Origin: Paenibacillus sp. Soil787
Lineage (GTDB): Bacteria; Bacillota; Bacilli; Paenibacillales; NBRC-103111
Direction: 5' to 3'
Length of the DNA stretch: 64,000 nt
Assembly (NCBI RefSeq): GCF_001429545.1
Contig: NZ_LMSP01000023.1
Span: 147,778 to 211,777, forward strand
Each line of letters opens with the position of its first letter. Positions within the stretch are counted from its first letter, which is position 1. The notes beneath the pieces were generated by a model. The model was not told the origin of the DNA, did no database searches, and worked only from the letters and a program-made list of their open reading frames with translations. Below are positions 35,683-43,485 of the stretch, piece after piece. The position numbers and the translations under genes were made by a program.

Positions 35683-35937
35683 TTAAAGTGTTTTATCGCC
35701 TGGCTTCCAATTCGCAGGACAAAGTCCGCCAGCCTGAAGCGCTTGAAGCAAACGCAGTGTCTCGTCTACAGAGCGCCCAACATTCATATCCGTAACCACT
35801 TGATAGCGCAGCACGCCTTCCGGATCGATGATGAACAATCCGCGATGCGCAGCGCCGCTTTCATCGTCTAACACGCCATATGCGCGTGCTGTTTCTTTGG
35901 AGAAATCACTGACGAGCGGGAACTTCGTAATTGTCAC
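35683..35937 (-). pseudogene. Peroxiredoxin (AhpC-type) C-terminal fragment
   Basis: Only the last 84 residues of a 2-Cys peroxiredoxin are present, from TKFPLVSDFSKETARAYGVL to GGLCPANWKPGDKTL. The resolving Cys (GGLCP) is there, but the N-terminal half with the peroxidatic Cys (normally in a FTFVCPTE-type motif) is missing, so it cannot be a working peroxidase. A short upstream ATG with AAAGAG before it (near 35967) leads out of frame, which looks like the original start followed by a deletion. Confidence 0.8.
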
Positions 35938-35982
35938 TAAAAGCTGTAATTTCGGTTGGACATCTCTTTATATGGTATGATA

Positions 35983-36070
35983 TTAGCTTGCGATTTCGGC
36001 CAAAGCTTTTTTGAGTTTAGTAACGTTAAGACCAAAAATTTTGTCTTCGCCAATGACCGTCACAGGCAAG
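35983..36070 (-). pseudogene. Glutaredoxin-like C-terminal tail
   Basis: In one frame the sequence reads SLPVTVIGEDKIFGLNVTKL and continues KKALAEIAS before the stop at 35983. LPVTV followed by G(E)D and a helix is how glutaredoxins end (cis-Pro loop and last helix). The CxxC part is absent; the frame joins a thioredoxin reductase fragment upstream. Confidence 0.55.
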
Positions 36071-36217
36071 GACCTCTCCAGCCCCGAATACACCTGCAAC
36101 AGGTGATTGCATCGAGCTATCCATAATCATAAAACCATCCGCGTCCAGCGGAACCTGATCCTGAAGGAAATCTGCGCCTGGTTTACTGCCGGATAGGAAG
36201 ACAAACACACCATCCAC
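36070..36217 (-). pseudogene. Thioredoxin reductase-like C-terminal fragment
   Basis: About 49 residues, DGVFVFLSGSKPGADFLQ to QSPVAGVFGAGEV, match the end of a thioredoxin-reductase/AhpF-type flavoprotein (second NADP/FAD-side strand and the VFGAGEV motif that contacts FAD). The sequence stops at that motif and passes out of frame into the glutaredoxin-like tail. Everything upstream is lost; the fragment begins right beside the terminator of the glycosyltransferase gene. Confidence 0.7.
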
Positions 36218-36229
36218 TTTAAAGAAAAA

Positions 36230-36268
36230 AGAACCCTCCTCATCATATCATCTGAACATAAGGGTTCT
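36230..36268 (-). terminator. Terminator of the glycosyltransferase gene
   Basis: AGAACCCT/AGGGTTCT stem, followed leftward by T6. Confidence 0.8.
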
Positions 36269-36277
36269 CACTATTTT

Positions 36278-37408
36278 CTATTGGAAAGCATAGACATCTT
36301 CTAATGTCAGAGCCACCTCTTTAATATCATAGCCGGCTTGTCGAATCGCTCGGATTCGCTCATCAACAGGGACAGGATCGCTGCGCAAAGCCTTCATTAA
36401 CCACTGCACCCATACAGCAACGTCTTGTTTCAAACACACGAATGTGAAAAAACCTGCTCTCAGATTCGCTTCTTCCGGCAATGCATCGGATACCACACAG
36501 GGAACTCCTGCAGCTTGTGCTTCTATCAAAACCGTGGGTAAACCATCTTTGAACGAAGGGATGACCATGACATCAAATTCCTGAAGGAGCTCAGAAATAT
36601 CGTCTCGCAGTCCTAAAAGATGAACGCGGTTCTGGATCCCTTTTTGTTCAATCAATGCTAGAATCTGAGGCCGCAATGCACCATCCCCCACCAAAATAAG
36701 CCTCGCATTCGGCACCCGGTACAGCAGCTCTTCAAAAATCTCAATCAGAAATGTATGATTCTTAGCTGCGCTAAACCGTCCAATATGACCAATAATTGGC
36801 TCATCCATTGAAATATGCAATTGCTCGCGGAGCGTCATGGGTTTCTGTAATCTACTTGCAAATCGACCGACATCTATCCCATTACGTACCATTCTGCCGC
36901 GTTTATCTTTTGACCCTTGAAACCCGAATAACGCCTGACTTATCGTGATCGAGCCGCTTACCCAATTGGTGGAAAATCGCCTTATCATGTTCCTTTTTAG
37001 CCATCGAGATATCTTAGTAGTGGAGGGAGAGTATGTATAATCACATACGCTGTGATAATGCGCAATACGAATATCAATGCCAAACAGCCTTGATGTTAAC
37101 AAAGCTAAGGCACTAGCCTCATAGGTATGACTATGTAAAGCATGGAAGGGACCGTGATGCTGAATCGTCGATTTTAACTCATATATGTAACCCATCCAGC
37201 CCGCTCCAGGCTTCTGCAGGATGAATATCCTCCCACCGAATGCTCGTATTTCTTCATCATAGTCAGAAGGATTATGTGTGTGGACAACGAAATCAAATTG
37301 AATCTTTGATCGATCCATGTGCCTATACACATTCATAATAAAGCTCGACGCTTCTCCACGATTCATATCACTAATATGATGTAATATCCGAACGGGTTGA
37401 TCGCTCAA
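36278..37408 (-). CDS. Glycosyltransferase family 4 (EpsF-like)
   Basis: A 376-residue GT-B glycosyltransferase. N-terminal RILHHISDMNRGEASSFIMN is the acceptor half; IGHIGRFSAAKNHTFLIEIF and PSFKDGLPTVLIEAQAAGVP form the nucleotide-sugar site with the E-x7-E motif. It would add a sugar during exopolysaccharide or glycolipid synthesis at the inner membrane face. Translation starts at TTG 37408 with AAGGGGG about 8 nt upstream. It stands alone, with no neighbouring polysaccharide genes. Confidence 0.88.
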   Translation of the reverse strand: MSDQPVRILHHISDMNRGEASSFIMNVYRHMDRSKIQFDFVVHTHNPSDYDEEIRAFGGRIFILQKPGAGWMGYIYELKSTIQHHGPFHALHSHTYEASALALLTSRLFGIDIRIAHYHSVCDYTYSPSTTKISRWLKRNMIRRFSTNWVSGSITISQALFGFQGSKDKRGRMVRNGIDVGRFASRLQKPMTLREQLHISMDEPIIGHIGRFSAAKNHTFLIEIFEELLYRVPNARLILVGDGALRPQILALIEQKGIQNRVHLLGLRDDISELLQEFDVMVIPSFKDGLPTVLIEAQAAGVPCVVSDALPEEANLRAGFFTFVCLKQDVAVWVQWLMKALRSDPVPVDERIRAIRQAGYDIKEVALTLEDVYAFQ

Positions 37409-37655
37409 TACACATCCCCCTTAAAGTTGTACAGGTAATTGTTGAAAAAGCTGAATTCGTATGTTTTAGATGAATGTAAGCCAATGGGGAAAATCAAGAG
37501 GATTAGTAAACGAAAGAGTAATTTATGTAAGCGCTATCCAAAAGAATTGTAGCATGAAACCTACAAATTTCCTACTTAAATATTAAAATTTGATAAATAA
37601 CTTTAGGTCATACCATCCAAAACATGTAATAAATGAGAAAACTTCTATCGAATAG

Positions 37656-37848
37656 GCGCACGAAAACCCTGGTGCGATGGCCAGGTCCTTATCTAAACCC
37701 ATACATTTGAGCATGGAGAGGGAATTGGATATGGGGTTACAACCTGTTTCTTGAAATCGTGTTTCTTTAAATTTTTTAGCGGTTATCACACGATTTCAAA
37801 TACGGACACTATCGCTTTTCCACCCCATATCCTTCCCTTTTTGTTCTA
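37656..37848. repeat. Two-copy long-dyad element, copy 2
   Basis: Same plan as 13411-13617: GCGCACGAA, an ACCCTGG/CCAGG hairpin, AAACCCATACATTTGAGCA, a 12-bp dyad TTGAAATCGTGT/ACACGATTTCAA (37751-37762 and 37788-37799), and a CCTTCCCTTTTTGTTCTA end. The dyad differs from copy 1 by a paired change that keeps the stem. The bases before it, 37409-37655, show no gene. Confidence 0.8.
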
Positions 37849-37946
37849 TTTTTGCTGCCTTCTACTTTTTCTAACTTGCTGCGATGGAGCGAACTTCTCT
37901 TTGTTACCTCACGTTTGGATTGGTACCAATTCGTCATCCTCTCGTG

Positions 37947-38023
37947 TGTAAAGATGAAATATATCGTTACAGACACGATTCCACTTCCCCTCGTATCTGT
38001 AACGATGAAAAATATCTTTACAG
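37947..38023. repeat. Nested palindromes GTAAAGAT/GTAACGAT
   Basis: GTAAAGAT-N7-ATCGTTAC at 37948 and GTAACGAT-N7-ATCTTTAC at 37999, 51 bp apart. Each is palindromic and each is the inverse of the other, so a 27-bp outer stem is also possible. Confidence 0.65.
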
Positions 38024-38197
38024 CTTGCGCACTGGCTGTATGTTGTCGCACACTTTGTAACAATATAAATCTGAATTGGCTACATCCACTCCCATTGGAA
38101 AATGTACAGTATTCTAAGGGACGGTAGCTGAAAAGAAGAGTTCATCTGTACGTTTTCAAGTACTAATATTGACGACCTAGCCAAAAGGAGATCTCTC

Positions 38198-38227
38198 ATG
38201 CCTCAGAAAACTTATACTTTCTTATAA
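38198..38227 (+). CDS. Possible nine-residue peptide
   Basis: AAAAGGAG, 7 nt, then ATG encoding MPQKTYTFL and a stop. The ribosome site is strong for such a short frame, but nothing else supports a product; it may be the head of a lost gene. Confidence 0.15.
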   Translation: MPQKTYTFL

Positions 38228-38239
38228 TTTTAACAAAAT

Positions 38240-38273
38240 ACCGAGAGACCTTCGGATAAGAAAGCATCTCGGT
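38240..38273. terminator. Terminator of the Gly/His-rich protein gene
   Basis: ACCGAGA and TCTCGGT pair. Read leftward it is followed by ATTTTGTT. Confidence 0.65.
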
Positions 38274-38305
38274 TCTTAAACCTTATCCTGTTGGAATTAT
38301 ATCGA

Positions 38306-38692
38306 CTAAATACCTGGATAACCCGGGGAATATGGTGGATATGGATAAGTCTGGTATGGATATGGACATTGACATAGATAGTCCTGGTATGGATATGGAC
38401 ATGGACATGTTGGATATGGATATGGATAGTAAGGCTGTGTCGCATATAAATAAGGGGCTACAACGATCGGCAGCAGATTGTTCACTCCACCATGTCCAAA
38501 GTGATGAAACCCGCCATGCCCCGGGAAGCCATGATGACCAGGACCTCCGAATCCTGGCCCAACATGACTGGGGCCAATATGACCAGGACCGCCATGACCG
38601 GGACCGCCATGACCAGGACCGCCATGACCAGGTCCACCGCCGTGAGGTCCACCTACTGGTGGACGAAATTCTTGCTCTTCTGGTTTCGTCAT
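38306..38692 (-). CDS. Gly/His-rich and Tyr/Pro-rich repetitive protein, spore-coat-like
   Basis: A 128-residue low-complexity protein. Residues 12-70 are GGPGH-type repeats (five-residue, 15-nt units near 38580-38640), a short hydrophobic LLPIVVAPYLYA follows, and the tail is YPYPYPTCPCPYPYQ-type with spaced Cys. Such tyrosine-, histidine- and glycine-rich composition is usual in Bacillus-group coat and crust proteins that cross-link on the spore surface. The ribosome site is weak. A frame starting at 38708 on the same strand is a shadow of the repeats. Confidence 0.6.
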   Translation of the reverse strand: MTKPEEQEFRPPVGGPHGGGPGHGGPGHGGPGHGGPGHIGPSHVGPGFGGPGHHGFPGHGGFHHFGHGGVNNLLPIVVAPYLYATQPYYPYPYPTCPCPYPYQDYLCQCPYPYQTYPYPPYSPGYPGI

Positions 38693-38817
38693 CTTCTAGA
38701 TCACTCACATTCCTGTATAGTTAATTGCCTACAATATTGTATGTGTGCAATTGCCTATTTGGTGACCACTTCTTCAAAAAATTAGCGTTAACTTTCATAT
38801 GCTTTGTAACAATCTTA

Positions 38818-39135
38818 TTACTTCCGGTCTTTCCAGATATCGCAAAGGCCAACGAAAAAAACAACAATTGTCGTGATCACTATAAAACGAATATCCCATG
38901 CATTCGGAAAATCATTCACCTGAGTACCCGAAGCACGGAGAACAAGAACAAACAAGAGCAGTACTAAATCAAAAAACATACAGTAGGCCATACGAGCTGA
39001 AAGCTTATGAAGCGGTAGTTTGTCCAACATCTTGCCGAATCCAAAGACGTCTGACCATCTTCCGGGTTCTTTGGATTTTTTCTGGGGGGAATTGTCCTCT
39101 TGTCGATCAGAGATCGGCTTTTGCTCGTTTTGCAT
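38818..39135 (-). CDS. Hypothetical membrane protein
   Basis: A 105-residue protein: a polar N-terminus (NEQKPISDRQEDNSPQKKSK) and two membrane segments, AYCMFFDLVLLLFVLVL and FIVITTIVVFFVGLC. It overlaps the gene before it by about 29 bp, so both are probably made from one message. ATG 39135 follows AAGGTG by 12 nt; a start at 39171 is possible. I do not recognise the family. Confidence 0.5.
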   Translation of the reverse strand: MQNEQKPISDRQEDNSPQKKSKEPGRWSDVFGFGKMLDKLPLHKLSARMAYCMFFDLVLLLFVLVLRASGTQVNDFPNAWDIRFIVITTIVVFFVGLCDIWKDRK

Positions 39136-39328
39136 CTTTCTTGCCAGCACCTTGCGTAGACTCATAGACATCTAACCACATCAGGATGGCTCCGACGAGG
39201 CTAAATCCCGCTATACATATTCCCCCCAAAGGAGTTAATAACCCCACCTCCCAAGTCATCACGAAAGCTAGAAAACTCACTACAAGTAAAAGAACTGCAC
39301 CTGTCTTTTTCATTGAGTTGCCTATCAT
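39107..39328 (-). CDS. Small membrane protein with two transmembrane segments
   Basis: A 73-residue protein with hydrophobic stretches at GAVLLLVVSFLAFVMTW and LGGICIAGFSLVGAILMWL and a Lys-rich end (GKKDAKRAKADL). ATG 39328 is preceded by GGGAGG at 11 nt; the earlier GTG lies in that site. Its end overlaps the next small membrane protein. Function unknown. Confidence 0.55.
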   Translation of the reverse strand: MIGNSMKKTGAVLLLVVSFLAFVMTWEVGLLTPLGGICIAGFSLVGAILMWLDVYESTQGAGKKDAKRAKADL

Positions 39329-39419
39329 AATCTCTTGCACCTCCCTTATCGTAAGATCTTATAGTATATGAGAGATTGCTAGATTCGGTGATAGACGGTA
39401 GACGGTGCCCTTTACAAAC

Positions 39420-39573
39420 AAGGATAAACGACTCCTTCGTCCTTCAGGGACGAGCGCGTTTGTCAAGGTAGATGCGAAGCAAAAGTATAAAACTTATACT
39501 TTACTCTCTGCCCTGAAAATTAAAAATTTTCATTCATCAGTGGTGCCGCAACGCGGCATGGAAGTCTTATCTA
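39420..39573. repeat. Four-hairpin element, copy 1 (after prkA)
   Basis: It carries consecutive perfect hairpins: CGTCC-ttca-GGACG-type, AAAGTATAA-aac-TTATACTTT, GAAAATT-aaa-AATTTTC and TGCCGC-aac-GCGGCA. It is nearly identical to 58431-58580 except for a 5-base gap and single changes. It lies 11 bp beyond the prkA terminator. Confidence 0.85.
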
Positions 39574-39584
39574 ATGAAAAAAAA

Positions 39585-39611
39585 GGACCTGAGGGGTACC
39601 GCCTCAAGTCC
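39585..39611 (-). terminator. Terminator of prkA
   Basis: GGACcTGAGG/CCTCAaGTCC stem with one mismatch, followed leftward by T8. Confidence 0.8.
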
Positions 39612-39632
39612 GTTTCACTCCACTATGAAGTT

Positions 39633-41528
39633 TTATCTGTTCAGCAAGCTCCCTACATAACGCAGCAGCTCATTCGCACATACAGGGCAATATCCGTGCT
39701 CATCAATCAATTGTTTGGTCACATCATTAATTTTCTTCAACTGCTTTTCATCCGGTGTCTTCGTGGAAGTCGTTATTTTCACGATATCTTTCAAATCAGC
39801 GAAAAGCTTCTTCTCAATCGCTTCACGCAGCCGTTCGTGGCTGCTGTAATCGAATTTCCGGCCTTTACGGGAATAGGATGAAATGCGGATCAGAATTTCT
39901 TCTCGGAATGCTTTCTTCGCATTTTCAGAAATGCCGATTTGCTCTTCAATCGAGCGCATCAGCCGCTCATCTGGATCCATTTCCTCACCGGTTAGAGGAT
40001 CCTTAATTTTCCCCCAATTACAGTAAGCTTCAATATTATCGAGATAGTTATCGAAAATAGTTTTGGCTGACTCTTCGAAGGAGTAAACGAACGCTTTCTG
40101 CACTTCTTTCTTAGCAATATCATCGTATTCCTTGCGCGCCACGGAAATGAAATTGAGGAACCGTTCACGCTCATCCTTCGTAATCGACGGATGCTGATCC
40201 AAACCATCCTTCAGGGCCCGCAGGACATCTAGCGCGTTAATGCACTGAAGATCTTGGCGAATCAATGCACTTGAAATGCGGTTAATGACATAACGCGGAT
40301 CGATGCCGCTCATACCTTCTTCTTGGTATTCATTCTGCATTTCTTTGAGGTCCGCTTCCTTATAACCTTCCACAACTTCACCATCATACATGCGCATTTT
40401 CTTGACTAAATCCATCCCTTGCTTCTTCGTTTCTTTCAAACGGGTAAGAATGGAGAAAATCGCAGCAACCCGGAGCGCGTGCGGAGCAATATGAATGTGA
40501 GACATATCACTCTGTCCGATCAGCTTGTAGTAAATTTTTTCTTCATCCGAAACCCGAAGGTTATACGGAATTGGCATCACAATCATCCGCGACTGCAAAG
40601 CCTCATTTTTCTTGTTCGCAATAAAAGATTTATACTCGGTTTCATTCGTATGCGCAATGATCAGCTCATCGGCGCTAATGAGAGCGAATCGTCCTGCCTT
40701 AAAGTTGCCCTCTTGTGTGAGAGACAATAAGTTCCAAAGGAATTTCTCATCGCATTTCAGCATTTCCTGAAACTCCATGATCCCCCGGTTTGCCTTATTC
40801 AGCTCCCCGTCGAACCGATAGGCACGCGGATCGGATTCGGAACCAAACTCCGTGATGGTGGAGAAGTCTATGCTTCCCGTCAAATCGGCAATATCCTGTG
40901 ATTTCGGATCGGATGGACTGAACGTACCGATTCCTACACGCGCTTCTTCTGAAACGAACACACGCTCAACATGAACATCTTCAATACAGCCGTTGTACTC
41001 GGTCTTTAAACGCATTTGACAGGAAGGACACAAGCTGCCTTCAATCTTTACGCCCAGCTCTCGCTCGATCTCGGGACGCAGCTCCATAGGGATAAGATGA
41101 AGCGGTTCCTCGTGCATCGGACACCCTTTAATCGCATAGACAGCCCCTAAGTCAGTTCTAGCAAATTGCTCCAGCCCTCTTTTCAGCATGGTCACAATGG
41201 TTGATTTACCACCGCTTACAGGACCCATCAGCAGTAATATCCGCTTACGAACATCCAATCGACGGGCAGCGGAATGGAAATATTCTTCCACCAGCTTCTC
41301 AATGGCCCGGTCCAAGCCGAAAATCTCTTTGTTGAAGAATTTGTAGGATTTGTGCCCGACTTGGTCATTGATTCCTTGCGATGCAATCATATCATAGACC
41401 CTTGAATGCGCTGTTCTCGCGAGTCCAGGATTTTTGCGAAGCAATTCTATGTACTCCGCGAACGTACCGGTCCAGCTCAATGAATCCTTCTCCGTACGAT
41501 GCTCCGAAATTCTTTTGAATATGTCCAT
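39633..41528 (-). CDS. prkA: Serine protein kinase PrkA
   Basis: A 631-residue PrkA, the full family length. The N-terminal AAA domain has Walker A GPVSGGKSTIV (about residues 102-112) and a zinc-like pair CPMHEEPLHLIP and CPSCQMRL; the C-terminal kinase-like domain includes the region from SYSRKGRKFDYSSHERLREA. PrkA acts early in sporulation in Bacillus, and elsewhere works with YhbH and SpoVR homologues. Here it lies 36 kb from yhbH-spoVR. AAAGGAGG precedes ATG. The C-terminus CPVCANELLRYVG is intact. Confidence 0.95.
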   Translation of the reverse strand: MDIFKRISEHRTEKDSLSWTGTFAEYIELLRKNPGLARTAHSRVYDMIASQGINDQVGHKSYKFFNKEIFGLDRAIEKLVEEYFHSAARRLDVRKRILLLMGPVSGGKSTIVTMLKRGLEQFARTDLGAVYAIKGCPMHEEPLHLIPMELRPEIERELGVKIEGSLCPSCQMRLKTEYNGCIEDVHVERVFVSEEARVGIGTFSPSDPKSQDIADLTGSIDFSTITEFGSESDPRAYRFDGELNKANRGIMEFQEMLKCDEKFLWNLLSLTQEGNFKAGRFALISADELIIAHTNETEYKSFIANKKNEALQSRMIVMPIPYNLRVSDEEKIYYKLIGQSDMSHIHIAPHALRVAAIFSILTRLKETKKQGMDLVKKMRMYDGEVVEGYKEADLKEMQNEYQEEGMSGIDPRYVINRISSALIRQDLQCINALDVLRALKDGLDQHPSITKDERERFLNFISVARKEYDDIAKKEVQKAFVYSFEESAKTIFDNYLDNIEAYCNWGKIKDPLTGEEMDPDERLMRSIEEQIGISENAKKAFREEILIRISSYSRKGRKFDYSSHERLREAIEKKLFADLKDIVKITTSTKTPDEKQLKKINDVTKQLIDEHGYCPVCANELLRYVGSLLNR

Positions 41529-41793
41529 GGGTACCTCCTTTCACTGCTGCCTTTCTTAACTAGGTCAGCTCGTGATGGTGAATTGTGTACTACAATCCTA
41601 TGCACTCATGGAAGATAACTTGCCCGAAATTTTTTTAACTGTAATGGATTTCTCGCTTTACAATTTTTGTTAACGTTATGGATTAGCAGTCGCGAATAAG
41701 CTGCTCGTCCTGCTGAATCGCAGATGATTATTTACTAAAATGTGCATAAGTTTTGCCCGCTTCAACGCTAAACTCCACAACTGAGTGCGTTCC

Positions 41794-41914
41794 ATTGGAG
41801 TAAATCCAATAGAAGTCTGTCTCCGGACGATGAATCAGCCATTTGGTTGGATAAAATCCAATGGAATGACGATTTTCAGAGCTTGAGAGAGCATTGGATT
41901 GGATTTAGTCCAAT
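41794..41914. repeat. Three ATTGGA-N5-TCCAAT dyads at exact 52-bp intervals
   Basis: Seventeen-bp dyads at 41794-41810, 41846-41862 (first base G) and 41898-41914, 52 bp apart. They lie between prkA and the EgsA gene. No gene is supported in 41529-41966; a poor frame shadows the strand. Confidence 0.85.
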
Positions 41915-41966
41915 GGAGCCAATGGAGTTGCAATTTTCGTCCTGAGAATCTAATCGGATGAGCAAA

Positions 41967-42015
41967 AAGGCTGCCTCCTCAAGTAAGTAGATCTATCTAC
42001 TTGAGGGACAGCCTT
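41967..42015 (-). terminator. Terminator of the EgsA gene
   Basis: AAGGCTG/CAGCCTT with CTCAAGTA/TACTTGAG inside; leftward T5 follows. The core, CTCAAGTAGAT/TCTACTTGAG, is shared with the terminator at 57044-57083. Confidence 0.8.
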
Positions 42016-42032
42016 ATATAAAGATAAAGCGT

Positions 42033-43337
42033 CTACAGCAAACGCTGTAAACGTAGGATCGTGAATCGGTTGCGCACGAAAAGCGCATCCTGCAGGGACG
42101 CCTCCACCAGCTCCAGCTCCACACCGAGCTGCTCCGGCGTTACCGGTCCCTGCACGGCCTCGAGCCATGCGATGAGCTGCGATGGCAGCGGGACCGCTCG
42201 GGCGATGCCTTGCACATCGCCCCACTTCTCCGCGATGCGCGCCTTCAGCGCCTCCGCATCGACAGCCGTGCCATTCGCCGGGAAATTCTCGGCGATGACC
42301 TGCTCGGCCATGTCCCCATAGACCTGCCGGATGCGATCCGCATCCGCAAGGTCACTAGGGACATCGCCTTGCGCTAGGCGCGCATCGGCCTCGTCGGCCG
42401 TGAGCCCCTGCAGCGCCGCATAGCGCTGCGCCATGAGCACGGTCGCGACGCCGACCTTCGCGCCGTGCAGCAGCGCCCGGCGGCGCTGCTGCAGTAGCAC
42501 CATCTCCCAGTAGTGGGAGAGATGGTGCTCAGCCCCGGAGGCCGGCCGCGAATGGCCGACCAAGAGCATGGAAAGGCCTGATAGAATCAGGCCTTCCATG
42601 AGCCGGAGCAAGCCGAGATCGGTGCGCTGCGCGATCTCGGCTAGATGAGCCGTGCAAAGCTCCACGGCTTCCAGCGTCAACCGAGCGCTCAGCTCGCAGT
42701 AGTGCTCGCCGAGGAGCACACGGCCAAGCGACCAGTCGGCCAGCGACGTGTGCTTGCCGAGCATATCGCCCAGGCCGGCCGCGATCATCGCCTGCGGCGC
42801 CTTCGCCAGCACTGCGAGGTCGGCGAAGATGGCCTCCGGCGCGCAGGCCGGGATCGTCTGCTTGAAGCCGCGGACGATGAGCGGCGCGCCCACTGACGCG
42901 AAGCCGTCCACCGACGGCGCCGTCGGCACAGACAAGAACGGCCGCTTCGTGCGATGCGCCACGAAGCGCACAATATCGTGGACGGTACCCGCGCCCACGG
43001 CAACCAACACCTCCGATGAAAGAGGCGTGTCCAGCATCACCTGGACAATCGCTTCTTCATCGGCCGCTACTTCCCCCATCGCGTTCTCACCAATCACGCT
43101 GAGGCTCACTTTCACCTGCGCGGCTTCCAGCAGCTCGCGCAGCTTCTCCCCAGCCGCTTGATACGTCCTCCCGTCCGCGACAAGCGTTACTCCCCCATAG
43201 CCGGCTTCTTTCACATACCCGGCTACCTGCGTCAGCGCATCCCGTTCAATAACAATGCGCCGAATCGGCACTTCGTGCCGCAACCCACAAGCGCAATCCA
43301 GACTCTTTCCCAACCAGGCATCCAATATCTCACTCAT
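42033..43337 (-). CDS. egsA: sn-glycerol-1-phosphate dehydrogenase (EgsA/AraM family)
   Basis: A 434-residue iron-alcohol-dehydrogenase-fold enzyme that reduces dihydroxyacetone phosphate to glycerol-1-phosphate. Motifs: LVAVGAGTVHDIVRFVAHR (NAD site), SVPTAPSVDGFASVGAPLIV, GLGDMLGKHTSLADW and HHLSHYWEM with metal-binding His. In Bacillus the product feeds heptaprenylglyceryl lipids. ATG 43337 has GAGGAGG 9 nt upstream. The gene is much richer in G and C than its neighbours, with long GCG/GCC runs, which may reflect transfer or selection on codons. It is divergent from the DUF2161 gene. Confidence 0.9.
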   Translation of the reverse strand: MSEILDAWLGKSLDCACGLRHEVPIRRIVIERDALTQVAGYVKEAGYGGVTLVADGRTYQAAGEKLRELLEAAQVKVSLSVIGENAMGEVAADEEAIVQVMLDTPLSSEVLVAVGAGTVHDIVRFVAHRTKRPFLSVPTAPSVDGFASVGAPLIVRGFKQTIPACAPEAIFADLAVLAKAPQAMIAAGLGDMLGKHTSLADWSLGRVLLGEHYCELSARLTLEAVELCTAHLAEIAQRTDLGLLRLMEGLILSGLSMLLVGHSRPASGAEHHLSHYWEMVLLQQRRRALLHGAKVGVATVLMAQRYAALQGLTADEADARLAQGDVPSDLADADRIRQVYGDMAEQVIAENFPANGTAVDAEALKARIAEKWGDVQGIARAVPLPSQLIAWLEAVQGPVTPEQLGVELELVEASLQDALFVRNRFTILRLQRLL

Positions 43338-43424
43338 CCCACGCATCCTCCTCTGTCTACTGGCTCTACCGATCCGTCCCAACATGTACGTACAAGTGAT
43401 TCTTCCCTATTCTAGCAAAAGCTA

Positions 43425-43433
43425 TGCTATAAT
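43425..43433 (+). promoter_or_regulatory. Extended -10 promoter of the DUF2161 gene
   Basis: TGCTATAAT, an extended -10 (TGn-TATAAT), with no good -35 at the usual distance. It is about 53 bp before the start codon. Confidence 0.6.
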
Positions 43434-43485
43434 GGAACACATTCTGGCTGCAATTCTTGTAACTAGAGAGGAGATCATTAACCTC

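Noticed and set aside
38283..38708. Trp/Arg/Ser-rich 141-residue frame on the coat-gene strand
   Set aside because: It is the frame-shifted reading of the GGPGH repeats; the Gly/His/Tyr frame has the expected composition.
42645..43161. Rightward frames over the EgsA gene
   Set aside because: High GC removes stop codons from all frames; these have no ribosome sites or known motifs.
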